From Arenimonas donghaensis DSM 18148 = HO3-R19 (GTDB lineage: Bacteria > Pseudomonadota > Gammaproteobacteria > Xanthomonadales > Xanthomonadaceae), in the NCBI RefSeq assembly GCF_000743535.1, contig NZ_AVCJ01000034.1:109851-173850 (forward strand): a stretch of DNA of 64,000 bases. Reading direction: 5' to 3'. Position 1 is the first letter of the stretch; every line of letters starts with the position of its first letter. Shown in pieces: positions 1 through 9,756 of this stretch. The notes under the pieces were generated by a model. It ran no database searches, was not told the DNA's origin, and worked only from the letters and a program-made list of their open reading frames with translations. The translations under genes were made by a program, and so were the position numbers.

Positions 1-176
1 AGCGCGTCTTCGCCCAGGCGCGACTGCAGCCAGGACAGCAAGGTGTCGCGACCGCCGCCGCTGGCCAGCAGCCAGGCCAGCCCCAGCGCCAGCGCGGCGA
101 AGGCCGCCAGCACGGCCCAGGCCAGCCGGCGTGGCCAGCGGCGCGGCGCGCGCGTGCGGGCGGCGTCGGTGGTCAC
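1..176 (-). CDS. tamB: TamB N-terminus (translocation and assembly module, inner-membrane component), partial
   Basis: Only the first 58 codons are in the window; the rest lies beyond base 1. Translation from the GTG at 176 gives an Arg-rich cytoplasmic start (RAPRRWPRRL), a membrane anchor rich in Ala and Leu (residues about 19-38), then a periplasmic start (GGGRDTLLSWLQSRLG). This is the usual layout of TamB/DUF490 proteins, which bridge the periplasm and work with TamA in outer-membrane protein insertion or phospholipid transport. The GTG overlaps the tamA stop codon by four bases (GTGA), so the two genes are probably one transcript with coupled translation. Identity rests mainly on this context, since the diagnostic C-terminal domain is outside the window. 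Confidence 0.8.
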   Translation of the reverse strand, partial: MTTDAARTRAPRRWPRRLAWAVLAAFAALALGLAWLLASGGGRDTLLSWLQSRLGEDA

Positions 177-1960
177 AGGTCGGGCCCGATGCTCAGGTGC
201 AGGCGGATGGCGTTCTGCGCGTCATCCCCCAGGCCATGCGCCAGGTCCAGCCGCACCGGCCCCACCGGCGAACGCCAGCGCACGCCGACGCCGACGCCGA
301 GCTGCATGTCGAACCCGTTCGAGCCGAAGTCGTCGAAGGCATCACCGGCGTCCACGAACACGGCGCCGCCCCATTGGCGGGTGAACATGCGTTCGAACTC
401 CGCGCTCGCCACCACCAGGTGCTTGCCGCCGAGCACGTAGCGGCGGCCGTCGAGTCCGGTGAAGGGTTCGCCGATGTCGCGATAACCGTAACCACGCACG
501 CTCTGGTCGCCACCGGCGTAAAAACGCAGCAGGGGCGGGAACCGGGCGAAATCATCAGTCACCGTCGTGCCCAGTTCGGCACGCAGCAGGATACGGTTGC
601 GCCAGTCGAAGGAGCGAACCCAGCTGGCTTCGGCGCGCGCCTGCAGGAAGTCGATGTCCGAACCGATGCCGGTGTGGCCGCCGCGCAGTTCGACATGCAG
701 CGAATGGCCGCGGCGCGGGTAAAGCGGATCGTCAGCCACGCGCCAGGTGGCGCTGAGCTGCGGATAGACCAGGGTGGAGTAGGCCAGCGCATTGCCGGTG
801 GCGGGGTCGTCGAAGCGCTCGCGGCGAAAATGCAGGCCGGCGACCAGGTTCCAGGCACCGAGCTGGCCGCTGCGGCTGCCGATCACCTCGAACACCTCGG
901 AATCGATGAAGTCGATCGGGTCCTGGCGCAGGCTGGCGCTGGCCGTGTACCAGCCGGCGAGCCAGGCGAAGGCCGGGATGCGATAGGCCACGTTGGCTTC
1001 GTTGCCGCGCTGGGCCAACTCCACGGTGCTGAGCAGCTTGTGGCCGCGGTCGTTCACCCAGCGCCGCTCCAGGCCGCCGGTGACGCCGGCGCCCTTGTCG
1101 GTCGAATAACGCAGGCCGGCGCTGTAGATGCTGCGTTTGGCCGGGGTCAGCTGCACGTCCACGGGCACGGTGGTGCTGCCCTCGACCGGCTCGGCCTGCA
1201 CGTCGATGCCGGCGAAATAGTCCAGTGCCGACAGCCGCTGCTGCAGGTCCACCACCTTGGCCTGTTCGTAGGGCGCGCCGGGCTCCCAGTCCACCAGTTT
1301 TTCCAGCAGGCCGTCGCGGAACGGGTGGCCGCTGAAGCTGGCTTCGCCCAGCGAGTAGCGCTCGCCCGACTCCCAGGTCAGGAAGATGTCGGCCAGGCCT
1401 TCAGTGCGATCGACCTCGACGCGATGCACCGGCAGGCGGGCATCGAAATAGCCGCGCTCGCGTAGCAGCGCGTCGATGCTGGCCTTGGAGGCTTCGTACA
1501 GGTCGTGGCGCAGCGGCTGGCCCTTGCGCGGCCGCAGCCAGCGCAGGCGCCGGGTGATGGCCTCGTCGGCGCCGGCCTCGCCGGTGACCTGGATCTCGCG
1601 CTGGTCGACGCGCACCGGCTCTCCCGCACGCACGGTGACGATCACGGTGACCGCCTCGCCGTTGCGGCGGACTTCGGTTTCGGCGCGGGTGTCGTAGTAA
1701 CCGAACGGCTCCAGGCCCACGGCGACGTCGTCCGGCACCTGGCGCAGCAGGTAGTCGAGCCGGGCCTCGCCCAGGTCGGCGCGCTGGCGCGGGTCGAGCG
1801 CCACCAGCGAAAGCGCCGCGCGCACGTTGGCCAGTTCGGCTTCGTCCTGCAGGCCGCGCACCTCGACCGCCCGCAGTTCGAGCGCCGCCGCCGGCAGGGC
1901 CGGCAGCAGGCTCAGCAGGGCAAGCGTCAGCGCTGGCGCGTGCAGGCGGGGGGACTTCAC
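173..1960 (-). CDS. tamA: TamA, outer-membrane BamA/Omp85-family assembly protein
   Basis: A 595-residue Omp85-superfamily protein. Residues 1-26 form a signal peptide (MKSPRLHAP followed by a Leu/Ala core and a cut near AAA-LELRAV). POTRA-like repeats fill about residues 27-255, and a 16-strand barrel type C-terminus follows, including the RFYAGGDQSVRGYGYRDIG segment, the conserved VRGY element of lid loop 6. The C-terminal strand ends in IRLHLSIGPDL. Length fits TamA (about 580) rather than BamA (about 800). The start codon is GTG, the only one that leaves a complete signal peptide. A -10-like TATGCT lies only seven bases upstream (1967-1972), so a leaderless transcript is possible. tamB follows with a four-base overlap. 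Confidence 0.9.
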   Translation of the reverse strand: MKSPRLHAPALTLALLSLLPALPAAALELRAVEVRGLQDEAELANVRAALSLVALDPRQRADLGEARLDYLLRQVPDDVAVGLEPFGYYDTRAETEVRRNGEAVTVIVTVRAGEPVRVDQREIQVTGEAGADEAITRRLRWLRPRKGQPLRHDLYEASKASIDALLRERGYFDARLPVHRVEVDRTEGLADIFLTWESGERYSLGEASFSGHPFRDGLLEKLVDWEPGAPYEQAKVVDLQQRLSALDYFAGIDVQAEPVEGSTTVPVDVQLTPAKRSIYSAGLRYSTDKGAGVTGGLERRWVNDRGHKLLSTVELAQRGNEANVAYRIPAFAWLAGWYTASASLRQDPIDFIDSEVFEVIGSRSGQLGAWNLVAGLHFRRERFDDPATGNALAYSTLVYPQLSATWRVADDPLYPRRGHSLHVELRGGHTGIGSDIDFLQARAEASWVRSFDWRNRILLRAELGTTVTDDFARFPPLLRFYAGGDQSVRGYGYRDIGEPFTGLDGRRYVLGGKHLVVASAEFERMFTRQWGGAVFVDAGDAFDDFGSNGFDMQLGVGVGVRWRSPVGPVRLDLAHGLGDDAQNAIRLHLSIGPDL

Positions 1961-2025
1961 CGCAACAGCATAACCGCAGCCCGCCGCCCGGCTGCCAAGG
2001 CGGCGTGAGCGTGTTTTGGCGCGGC

Positions 2026-4108
2026 TCAGCCTGCCGAGAGCTGCTCGACCGCTGCCACCGCCGCGAAACGGTCGGCGACCCCGCGCAGCAGCGCCAGGCG
2101 GTTGTCGCGCAGGGCGGTGTCGTCGGCCATGACCATGGTCTTGTCGAAGAACTCGTCCACCGGCGCCTGCAGCTTGGCCAGGCGCTTGAGCGTGCCGACG
2201 TAGTCGCGCTTGGCCAGCATCGGGTCGGTGTCGGCCAGGGCCGAGGACAGGGCCTCGTGCAGCGCCTGTTCGGCCGGTTCGGCCAGCTTGCCCGAATCGA
2301 CGCGGTCGGGGATCGGCGTTTCGACCTTGCGCAGGATGTTGCGGATGCGCTTGTTGGCCGCGGCCAGCGCACCCGATTCGCGCAGGCGCGCGAATTCGGC
2401 GATGGCCTTGAGCCGGCGGTCGAAGTCGAGCAGCGAGTCGGGACGCACTTCGGCCACGGCTTCGAACTGCAGGGTCGGCACGTCCTGGTCGGCGTAGTAG
2501 CCGCGCAGGCGGTCGACGATGAAGTCGAGCAGCTCGCGCTTATCCAGCGACACGCCCGCGGGCAGGTTGGCCGCGGCGGCGTCGACCAGCGCCGGCAGGT
2601 CGAGCTCGAGCTCGCCTTCGATGATGGTGCGCGCCAGGCCCAGGGCATTGCGGCGCAGGGCGAACGGGTCCTTGTTGCCGGTGGGCTTGAGACCGGCGGC
2701 GAATCCGCCGGCCAGGGTGTCCAGGCGTTCGGCGATGGCCAGCGCCCGGCCCAGCGGCGAGGGCGCGATGGCGTCGCCGGCGAAACGCGGCTGGTAGGCC
2801 TCGTCGATCGCGGCGGCCACGGCCTCGGATTCTCCCGCCGCCGCGGCGTAGTAGCGGCCCGCCGTGCCCTGCAGCTCCGGGAATTCACCGACCAGGCGGC
2901 TTTGCAGGTCGGCCTTGGCGAGCACGGCCGCGCGGTCGGCGTCGGCCGGCGAAGCGCCGACCCTGGACGCGATCTCGCGTGCCAGCGCCGCCACCCGCGC
3001 CGACTTGTCCGCGACCGTGCCGAGCTTCTGCTGGTAGGTGACGCTGGCCAGGCCCTCGGCCATCGAGGCCAGGCCCTGCTTGAGGTCTTCGTCGAAGAAG
3101 AAGGCGGCGTCGGCGAAGCGCGGGCGGATGACGCGCTCGTAGCCCTTGCGGACCTCGTCCGGGTTCTTGGACTCGATGTTGGCGATGCCGATGAACTTCT
3201 CGGTGAGCTTGCCGTCGGCGTCCATCACCGGGAAGAACTTCTGGTTGGTTTCCATCGTCAGCACCAGGGCTTCCGGCGGCACCCGCAGGAAGTCGGGCTC
3301 GAAGCTGCACAGCACCGCCTTGGGCCACTCGACCAGGCAGTTCACTTCCTCGAGCAGCGCGTCCGGCACGCGGGCTTCGCCGCCGGCCTGCTTCGCCGCG
3401 GCGCGAATCTCGGCAAGCACGCGCTGGCGGCGCTCGCGCGGATCGGCCAGCACCTTGGCCTCGCGCATCGCCTGCAGGTATTCGCCGGCCTCGTTGAGCC
3501 ACACGCCCTTGGCGTGGTGGAAACGGTGGCCGCGGCTCATGCGGTCGGACTTCAGGCCCAGCACCTCGCCCGGCGCGACATCGCGGCCGAACAGGATGAC
3601 CAGCCAGTGCGCCGGGCGCACGAAGGCGAAGTCGCGCTCGCCCCAGCGCATCGGCTTGGGCACCGGCAGCGCCTTGAGCGCTTCGGCGACGATCTCCGCC
3701 AGCAGCTCGGACGTGGCCGAGCCGGGACGCGAACTGCGGAACACGAAGCGCATGCCCTTGGCGTCGGTGACGCGGTCGAGCTTGGTCCAGTCGACGCCGT
3801 TCTTCTGGGCGAAGCCCAGCAGCGCCTGCGTGGGCTGGCCCTGCGCGTCCAGGCCGATGTTGGTGTACGGGCCGGGCACTTCGCTGTGCTGGATGGGCTG
3901 CTGGGTGGACACGGCCGGCAGGTAGACCGCCAGGCGGCGCGGTGTGTACAGCGGGCCGGTGGGCACCTCGCCGGTGTTGTCTTCCCGGACCACGATGCGG
4001 CGCGCCGCCAGGCCCTTGAGCACGCCGGCATGGAAGGCCTGGGCCAGTTCGGGCAGCGCCTTGGGCGGCAGCTCTTCGGTGCCAAGCTCGATCAGCAGCG
4101 GCAGGAAA

Positions 4109-4116
<8 letters not shown>
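2026..4116 (-). CDS. glyS: Glycine--tRNA ligase beta subunit
   Basis: 696 residues, the normal size for the beta chain of the bacterial alpha2beta2 glycyl-tRNA synthetase. The beta chain binds tRNA and helps charge it with glycine. The N-terminus [17 protein letters not shown] is the family signature, and the C-terminal part carries the HD-like and anticodon-binding segments. The ATG at 4116 is preceded by GGAGG at the right distance, so I prefer it to in-frame codons further upstream. It overlaps the end of glyQ by eight bases, which couples the two subunits. The gene lies 65 bases upstream of tamA on the same strand. Confidence 0.97.
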
Positions 4117-5020
<904 letters not shown>

Positions 5021-5048
5021 CGCGGTTTAGCCCTGTCCAAAGCAGGCT

Positions 5049-5054
5049 AGTATA
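5049..5054 (-). promoter_or_regulatory. Candidate -10 box of glyQ-glyS
   Basis: On the minus strand the sequence reads TATACT, five of six matches to the sigma-70 -10 consensus, 28 bases before the glyQ start codon. No good -35 hexamer is visible at 16-18 bases upstream. The same AT-rich spot reads TATAGC on the plus strand and could serve the divergent amidotransferase gene. Confidence 0.35.
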
Positions 5055-5088
5055 GCGGCCGCCTGCGTTGCCGCCTTTCCAGACCCCC

Positions 5089-5817
5089 ATGAAACCCTTT
5101 CTCGTCCTCGAGACCGGCGACCCGGTCCCGCCCCTGCGCCGCCACGGCAGCTTCGGCCACTGGATCCGCGTCGCCGCCGGCCTGTCGGGCCGCGAATCGC
5201 GCATGGTCCGGGTCTTCGAAGGCGAGGACCTGCCCTCGCCCGGGGATTACGCCGGCGTGCTGGTCACCGGCTCGGGGGCCATGGTCACCGACCGCCAGGA
5301 CTGGTCCGAACGCACCGCCGGCTGGCTTCGCGAGGCCGCCGAGGGCGGGCATTCGCTGTTCGGCATCTGTTACGGCCACCAGCTGATCGCCCATGCCCTG
5401 GGTGGTGAGGTGGGCGACAACCCCGAGGGCCGGGAAATGGGCACGGTGCAGCTCCAGGTGACGGCGGCGTCCGAGCCCGACCCGCTGTTCGCCGGCTTCC
5501 CGGACACGCTCCCGGCCCAGGCCACGCACCTGCAGACCGTGATGAAGCCGCCGCCGGGCGCCCGGGTGCTGGCCCGTTCCGACCGGGACGACTGCCAGGC
5601 CTTCCGCTGGGGCGAAGCAGCCTGGGGCGTGCAGTTCCACCCCGAATTCAGCGTGCACGTCATGAAGCGCTACATCCATGCGCGCGCCGGCGCCTTGCGC
5701 GAGGAAGGCACCTGCCCGGATACCCTGGCCGACGCCGTGCGCCCCACGCCGATCGCGCGGCGGGTGCTGCGCCGATTCATCCACCTGGCGCGCCAGCGCG
5801 CCCGCAACGGAGCCTGA
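5089..5817 (+). CDS. Class I glutamine amidotransferase (GMP synthase-like), function unassigned
   Basis: 242-residue stand-alone class I (triad) glutaminase domain. The nucleophile elbow GICYGHQ has Cys94, and the catalytic His184 and Glu186 are in VQFHPEF, so the triad is complete. The protein resembles the yeast/plant GAT1_2-like and bacterial glutamine amidotransferase proteins that act on small substrates such as gamma-glutamyl compounds, but the acceptor cannot be read from sequence. The ATG at 5089 begins MKPFLVLETGD, the natural start of the fold; a TTG in frame at 5068 seems less likely. The next gene starts four bases after the stop, so they are probably cotranscribed. Confidence 0.8.
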   Translation: MKPFLVLETGDPVPPLRRHGSFGHWIRVAAGLSGRESRMVRVFEGEDLPSPGDYAGVLVTGSGAMVTDRQDWSERTAGWLREAAEGGHSLFGICYGHQLIAHALGGEVGDNPEGREMGTVQLQVTAASEPDPLFAGFPDTLPAQATHLQTVMKPPPGARVLARSDRDDCQAFRWGEAAWGVQFHPEFSVHVMKRYIHARAGALREEGTCPDTLADAVRPTPIARRVLRRFIHLARQRARNGA

Positions 5818-5821
5818 AACC

Positions 5822-6748
5822 ATGAGTCCATCCACCGTCGGCATGTCCGCCCCGTTCCGCTGGCTGCGCAAGTCGCTCGACGTCGGCCGCCGCAACCCCA
5901 AGGCGCTGTTCGGCGCCATCGCCTTCGTGATCCTGATGGTCGTGGCGATCACGATGGTCCAGATGTTCCTGCAGGTGGCGGCGCAGCCGTCGATGACCGG
6001 CCTGATGGTGGTGATGGCGGTGATGACCCTGGTGAACTGGGTCGCGCTGCCGCCGCTGCTCGGTGGCCTGTTCCGGGTCATCGACGCCACCGACCGCGGC
6101 CTGCCCGTGGCGGCCAGCGACGTCTTCAATGCCTACGGCAAGGGCCAGGGCGGCAAGCGCCTGATCCTGACCTCGCTGATTTATTCGCTGGCCTACCTGG
6201 CGCTGGCCGCGCTGCTGCTGCTGACGCCGATCGGACAGTTCTTCCGCGAGTACTTCACCATCGCCCTGGCCACCCCGCCGGGAGGCGAGCCGGACGTGGC
6301 CGCCCTGCAGGTACTGTTCGAAAACACCTCGCCGGCGACCTTCCTGTGGCTGCCGGTGCTGGCCATCGTCCTGGCCACCTGGGTGCACGCCCAGATGCTG
6401 GCCATGGCAACCGCCGCCCTGCGCGAAGTGGACGTCGCCACGGCCGTGGTCGCCGGCGCCCTGGCGGCCCTGCGCAACTTCCTGCCGCTGCTGGGCTTCA
6501 TCCTGGTGCTGGGCATCGTCGGCTTCTTCGGCGGCATGCTGGTGCTGCTGCTGCTGGGCCTGATCATGACCCTGCTGGCCATGGTCAGTCCGGTGCTGGT
6601 GGTGCTGGTGGTGGTCCCGCTGATGATCCTGGTGATGCTGGGCGTGTACGCGCTGATGTTCGCGTTCTACTACCACGGCTGGCGCGAGATCTTCGGCCTG
6701 GCCGACGAGACCGGCGCGTCGCCGCAGGAAGGCACGGTCGAGGCCTGA
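5822..6748 (+). CDS. Multi-spanning membrane protein, BPSS1780-like family, unknown function
   Basis: 308-residue integral membrane protein. About six hydrophobic segments are visible, near residues 25-46, 58-78, 117-138, 177-198, 215-250 and 255-285; the later ones are almost pure Leu/Val/Met/Gly. A short soluble start (FRWLRKSLDVGRRNPKALFG) resembles the beginning of BPSS1780-type proteins of beta- and gammaproteobacteria. No catalytic motif is evident. It begins four bases after the amidotransferase stop, so the pair is likely an operon, which is the only hint to its role. Confidence 0.6.
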   Translation: MSPSTVGMSAPFRWLRKSLDVGRRNPKALFGAIAFVILMVVAITMVQMFLQVAAQPSMTGLMVVMAVMTLVNWVALPPLLGGLFRVIDATDRGLPVAASDVFNAYGKGQGGKRLILTSLIYSLAYLALAALLLLTPIGQFFREYFTIALATPPGGEPDVAALQVLFENTSPATFLWLPVLAIVLATWVHAQMLAMATAALREVDVATAVVAGALAALRNFLPLLGFILVLGIVGFFGGMLVLLLLGLIMTLLAMVSPVLVVLVVVPLMILVMLGVYALMFAFYYHGWREIFGLADETGASPQEGTVEA

Positions 6749-6755
6749 GCCTGGC

Positions 6756-7445
6756 TCAGGGCAGGCCGGCCTGCCAGGCCGCGGCCGCCAGCAGCGCGTA
6801 CTGGGTGGCGACCGCGGTGAACAGCGCCGCCAACGCCAGCGCCTGGGCCCACAGCCAGTAGCGGGCCCAGCGCGGCATGGCCGCGGATGCCGCCGGTTCG
6901 AGCACCACGCGGGTGCCGGCCAACAGGTCGTGCAGTGCCCGGCCGTCCTTGCGCCAGCCGGCCAGGGCATGGCCCAGGTGCAGCAGCAGCCAGGACGGCG
7001 CGCCGGCGACGAAGCGCAGCGCGATCCGCGCCGGGCCCGGCCGGCCACCGTCGCCGGTGGTGACCCTGAGGCCGGCCAGGCGCTTGCCGGGGCTGGCCTG
7101 CCAGGGCGAGGCTTCGAAGCCGATGAACCACAGCGCCGACAGCGCCACGATCACGGCGGCCGCTATGCCCAGCGACTGCATCCAGACGGCGATGATGGCC
7201 AGCAGGGCCTCGCGCAGGGCCGGGTCGTGGCTCCAGGCCAGCAGTTCCCCGACCGGGTCCGGCCGGCGCAGCATCGCCGCGTCCATCAGCTCGAACATGC
7301 GCAGCTGGGCCTGCGCCATGTGCAGGTCGGTGCGCGCGATCATCTTCAGGCCGGTGCCCCAGAGCAGCGGCACCGAAACCGCCAGCGGCGCCAGCAGGTC
7401 CAAGCTGTAGGCGGCGTAGCGGCGCCAGAAGCCGGAAGGACGCAC
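6756..7445 (-). CDS. RDD-family membrane protein
   Basis: 229 residues with the RDD pattern: an early FWRRYAAYSLDLL (the Arg and Asp of the first membrane helix), a second helix with SPWQASPGKRLAGLRV, a typical RDD-family turn, and a third conserved block near WRKDGRALHDLLAGTRVV. RDD proteins are small inner-membrane proteins of mostly unknown function; a few affect ion tolerance. The start codon is GTG at 7445, three bases after the tatC stop, so it is probably the last gene of the tat operon. Confidence 0.75.
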   Translation of the reverse strand: MRPSGFWRRYAAYSLDLLAPLAVSVPLLWGTGLKMIARTDLHMAQAQLRMFELMDAAMLRRPDPVGELLAWSHDPALREALLAIIAVWMQSLGIAAAVIVALSALWFIGFEASPWQASPGKRLAGLRVTTGDGGRPGPARIALRFVAGAPSWLLLHLGHALAGWRKDGRALHDLLAGTRVVLEPAASAAMPRWARYWLWAQALALAALFTAVATQYALLAAAAWQAGLP

Positions 7446-7448
7446 GGC

Positions 7449-8189
7449 TCAGCCCGCCTTGGACGGCCGTGACAGCAGCGCGCCGGCCAGGATGCCCAGT
7501 TCGTAGAGCAGCCACATCGGCACCGCCAGCAGGATCTGCGAGACCACGTCCGGCGGCGTGATGATGGCGGCCAGCACGAACACGCCGACGATCACGTAGC
7601 CGCGCGCTTCGCGCAGCTGCGCCGGCGTCACGACCTTGAGCAGCACCAGCACCATCACCGCCACCGGCATCTCGAAGCTCAGGCCGAAGGCCAGGAAGAG
7701 CACCAGCAGGAAATCCAGCACCTGGGTGATGTCGGGTGTCCAGGCGACGCCGTCGGGGGTGGTGCCGGCCAGGAACGCGAACACCGTCGGCATCACCAGG
7801 AAGTAGGCGAAGGTGCAGCCGACGTAGAAAAGCACGATCGCCGCGCCCAGCAGCGGCCGGGTCAGGCGTTTTTCCTGCTCGTACAGGCCGGGCGCCACGA
7901 ACGCCCAGGCCTGGTAGATCAGCACCGGCATCGCCAGCAGGACGGCGACGAAAAACGCCACCTTGATCGGGATGAAGAACGGCGAGGCGACCTCGATCGC
8001 CACCAGCTGGGTCCCGGCCGGCAGGACCGCCAGCAGCGGCGAGGTGAGCCGGGAATAGATGTCGTTGGCGAAGGGAATCAGCGCCACGAACACCACGACC
8101 ACCGCCAGCACGCCCTTGAGCAGGCGCGAGCGCAGCTCCAGCAGGTGGCCCATCAGGCTTTCTTCGCGCGGCGGGGCGGCGTCAGTCAT
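7449..8189 (-). CDS. tatC: Sec-independent protein translocase TatC
   Basis: 246 residues, six transmembrane segments, the usual size of TatC. The N-terminal MGHLLELRSRLLK is the conserved cytoplasmic motif (H-L-x-E-L-R-x-R) that contacts the twin-arginine signal peptide, and FAFLAGTTPDG with the later FGLSFEMPVAVMVL segment match the periplasmic cap and fourth helix. TatC forms the receptor complex with TatB for export of folded proteins. It overlaps the end of tatB by eight bases. Confidence 0.97.
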   Translation of the reverse strand: MTDAAPPREESLMGHLLELRSRLLKGVLAVVVVFVALIPFANDIYSRLTSPLLAVLPAGTQLVAIEVASPFFIPIKVAFFVAVLLAMPVLIYQAWAFVAPGLYEQEKRLTRPLLGAAIVLFYVGCTFAYFLVMPTVFAFLAGTTPDGVAWTPDITQVLDFLLVLFLAFGLSFEMPVAVMVLVLLKVVTPAQLREARGYVIVGVFVLAAIITPPDVVSQILLAVPMWLLYELGILAGALLSRPSKAG

Positions 8190-8610
8190 CGCGGCGCGGC
8201 GGCAGCAGGGAGGGTTGCGTTGGTTCGTCCGCGGCTTGCCCGTCGCCGGTCACGTCGTCGGGCGGCGGGCCGGCGTCGGCGGCCTTGCCGGCCGCGGGCG
8301 GGTCCCGGGCTTCGACATCGGCCCGGACTTCGCGCAGGCCGGCGCCGACCTGGGCACTGGTGTCGTCCAGCTCCCGGCGGATGTCCTCGGCATCGCGGCG
8401 CAGCTCGCGCGTGGGATCGCCGATGCTGCGCTTGAGGTCCTCGGCGGCCATCTCACGCTCGAACTCGGACTTCACCGAATACCACTGCGCGCGCGCCTTG
8501 CGCACCCACAGGCCGGCGAACCGCGCGGCCTTGGGCAGGCGCTGGGGCCCGAGCACCACCAGGGCCACGACCGCGATCACCAGCAGCTCGCTGAAACCCA
8601 GGTCAAACAT
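8182..8610 (-). CDS. tatB: Sec-independent protein translocase TatB
   Basis: 142 residues. The N-terminal helix FDLGFSELLVIAVVALVVLG followed by a Pro-containing hinge and amphipathic helix is typical of TatB, as is the acidic FSEL motif. The C-terminal half is polar and variable, ending in PPRRDD. TatB passes substrates from TatC to the TatA pore. It lies 30 bases after tatA and overlaps tatC. Confidence 0.95.
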   Translation of the reverse strand: MFDLGFSELLVIAVVALVVLGPQRLPKAARFAGLWVRKARAQWYSVKSEFEREMAAEDLKRSIGDPTRELRRDAEDIRRELDDTSAQVGAGLREVRADVEARDPPAAGKAADAGPPPDDVTGDGQAADEPTQPSLLPPRRDD

Positions 8611-8640
8611 GGCGGCAGCGGGGCCGGCCGGGGGCCGGGC

Positions 8641-8877
8641 TCAGGAATCCTTGCGCTGGCTGTCCTGCGACGCGCCTTCGCGCGGCGCTTCTTCGGCGTC
8701 GCGGCGTTCGCTGCCCAGCTGCGAAGGCGGCGTCTCGTCGCCGTCCTTGAGGCCCTTTTTGAAGCCCTTGATGCCTTCGCCCAGGTCCTTGCCGACGTTC
8801 GACAGCTTCTTGGTGCCGAAGACCAGCACGACCACGACGAGGACGATCACCCAATGCCAAATGCTGAAACTGCCCAT
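8641..8877 (-). CDS. tatA: Sec-independent protein translocase TatA
   Basis: 78 residues. One membrane helix ([14 protein letters not shown]) runs into the [20 protein letters not shown] amphipathic helix, the TatA signature with its FG hinge. The tail is polar and acidic/basic. TatA polymerises to let folded twin-arginine precursors cross the inner membrane. It is the first gene of tatABC; a TAGACT -10-like box lies at 8910-8915 on the minus strand, 33 bases upstream of the start, without an obvious -35 box. Confidence 0.95.
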   Translation of the reverse strand: MGSFSIWHWVIVLVVVVLVFGTKKLSNVGKDLGEGIKGFKKGLKDGDETPPSQLGSERRDAEEAPREGASQDSQRKDS

Positions 8878-8944
8878 CTGCCTTCGTCCCGCGAATTAGG
8901 TATGGCCGGAGTCTAGCGCAGCCCGGCCCCGGCCGCCCTGGCCA

Positions 8945-9634
8945 TCAGTCCTGGGAAACGGTGTTTTCCTCGAGCCGGTCGCGGAAATCCACCACCGCGG
9001 TCGGCGCCGACGGGGTGCGGCCCTCGAAGATCTGGCGCGGCGTGGTGTTGTTGCCGTAGACGCGCTGGTTGGCGGTGTGGTCCATGCGCAGCCAGGTGCC
9101 GTCCAGGGCGACACCGGCGAACAGGCCGCGGGCGCGCGAATAGCTGTAGATCTCGGCCTTGAGCTGTTCGTCGGTGCTGGCCTGGGCGCTGCGGCCCACC
9201 GGGCCGGCGGCCACCGAGGCATCGGCGCCCAGGGTGAACTTGCCGTTGACGATGTCGTTGATGCCGCGCTCGGAGCGGAACACCAGGATCACGTCGGCCG
9301 ACTGCACGCCGGCCTGGAAGCCGACGCTGCCGCCGCCGAGCTTGATGAAGCTGGGGTTGGACCAGGTGCCGTCCGCGCTGCGCACCGAGATCAGGCCCTT
9401 GCCGCCGCGGCCGCCGATGATCAAACCGGCCTTGACCACGTCCGGGATGACCGCGATCGCATAGGCTTCGTCGAACATCTTCTCGGGAATGGCCGTCTCC
9501 GGGATGCGCATGATTTCGGCCAGCACGCGGGCCGCGTCGGCGGCCTTGGCTTCCTCTTTCTCGCCGGCGAGGGCCGGGGCGGCGGTAAGGGCCAGCGCGA
9601 ACGCGGCGATGAACGGGGCCAGGAATCGGGTCAT
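8945..9634 (-). CDS. SYLF/YSC84-domain lipid-binding periplasmic protein
   Basis: 229 residues with a signal peptide (MTRFLAPFIAAFALALTAAPALA, cut before GEKEE). The body has the SYLF/YSC84 pattern: a run AYAIAVIPDVVKAGLIIGGRGGKG, then SFIKLGGGSVGFQAGVQSADVILVF and GKFTLGADASVAAGPVGR, ending with SYSRARGLFAGVALDG. These domains bind phosphoinositides in eukaryotes; bacterial secreted versions have no settled role. I start at the ATG at 9634 because it gives a full signal peptide; an in-frame ATG further upstream would spoil it. Monocistronic, divergent from hemH. Confidence 0.85.
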   Translation of the reverse strand: MTRFLAPFIAAFALALTAAPALAGEKEEAKAADAARVLAEIMRIPETAIPEKMFDEAYAIAVIPDVVKAGLIIGGRGGKGLISVRSADGTWSNPSFIKLGGGSVGFQAGVQSADVILVFRSERGINDIVNGKFTLGADASVAAGPVGRSAQASTDEQLKAEIYSYSRARGLFAGVALDGTWLRMDHTANQRVYGNNTTPRQIFEGRTPSAPTAVVDFRDRLEENTVSQD

Positions 9635-9756
9635 GGGGTTGTCTCCGGGGAAAGTCGCGACGGGGCCGAGTATGGGCGCGGGCCATGAACCCTGGGTGAG
9701 CCACGCCTTCACCGCCTGGATGATAAGTTGACCGCAGCCGACAATCACCGTCTCCC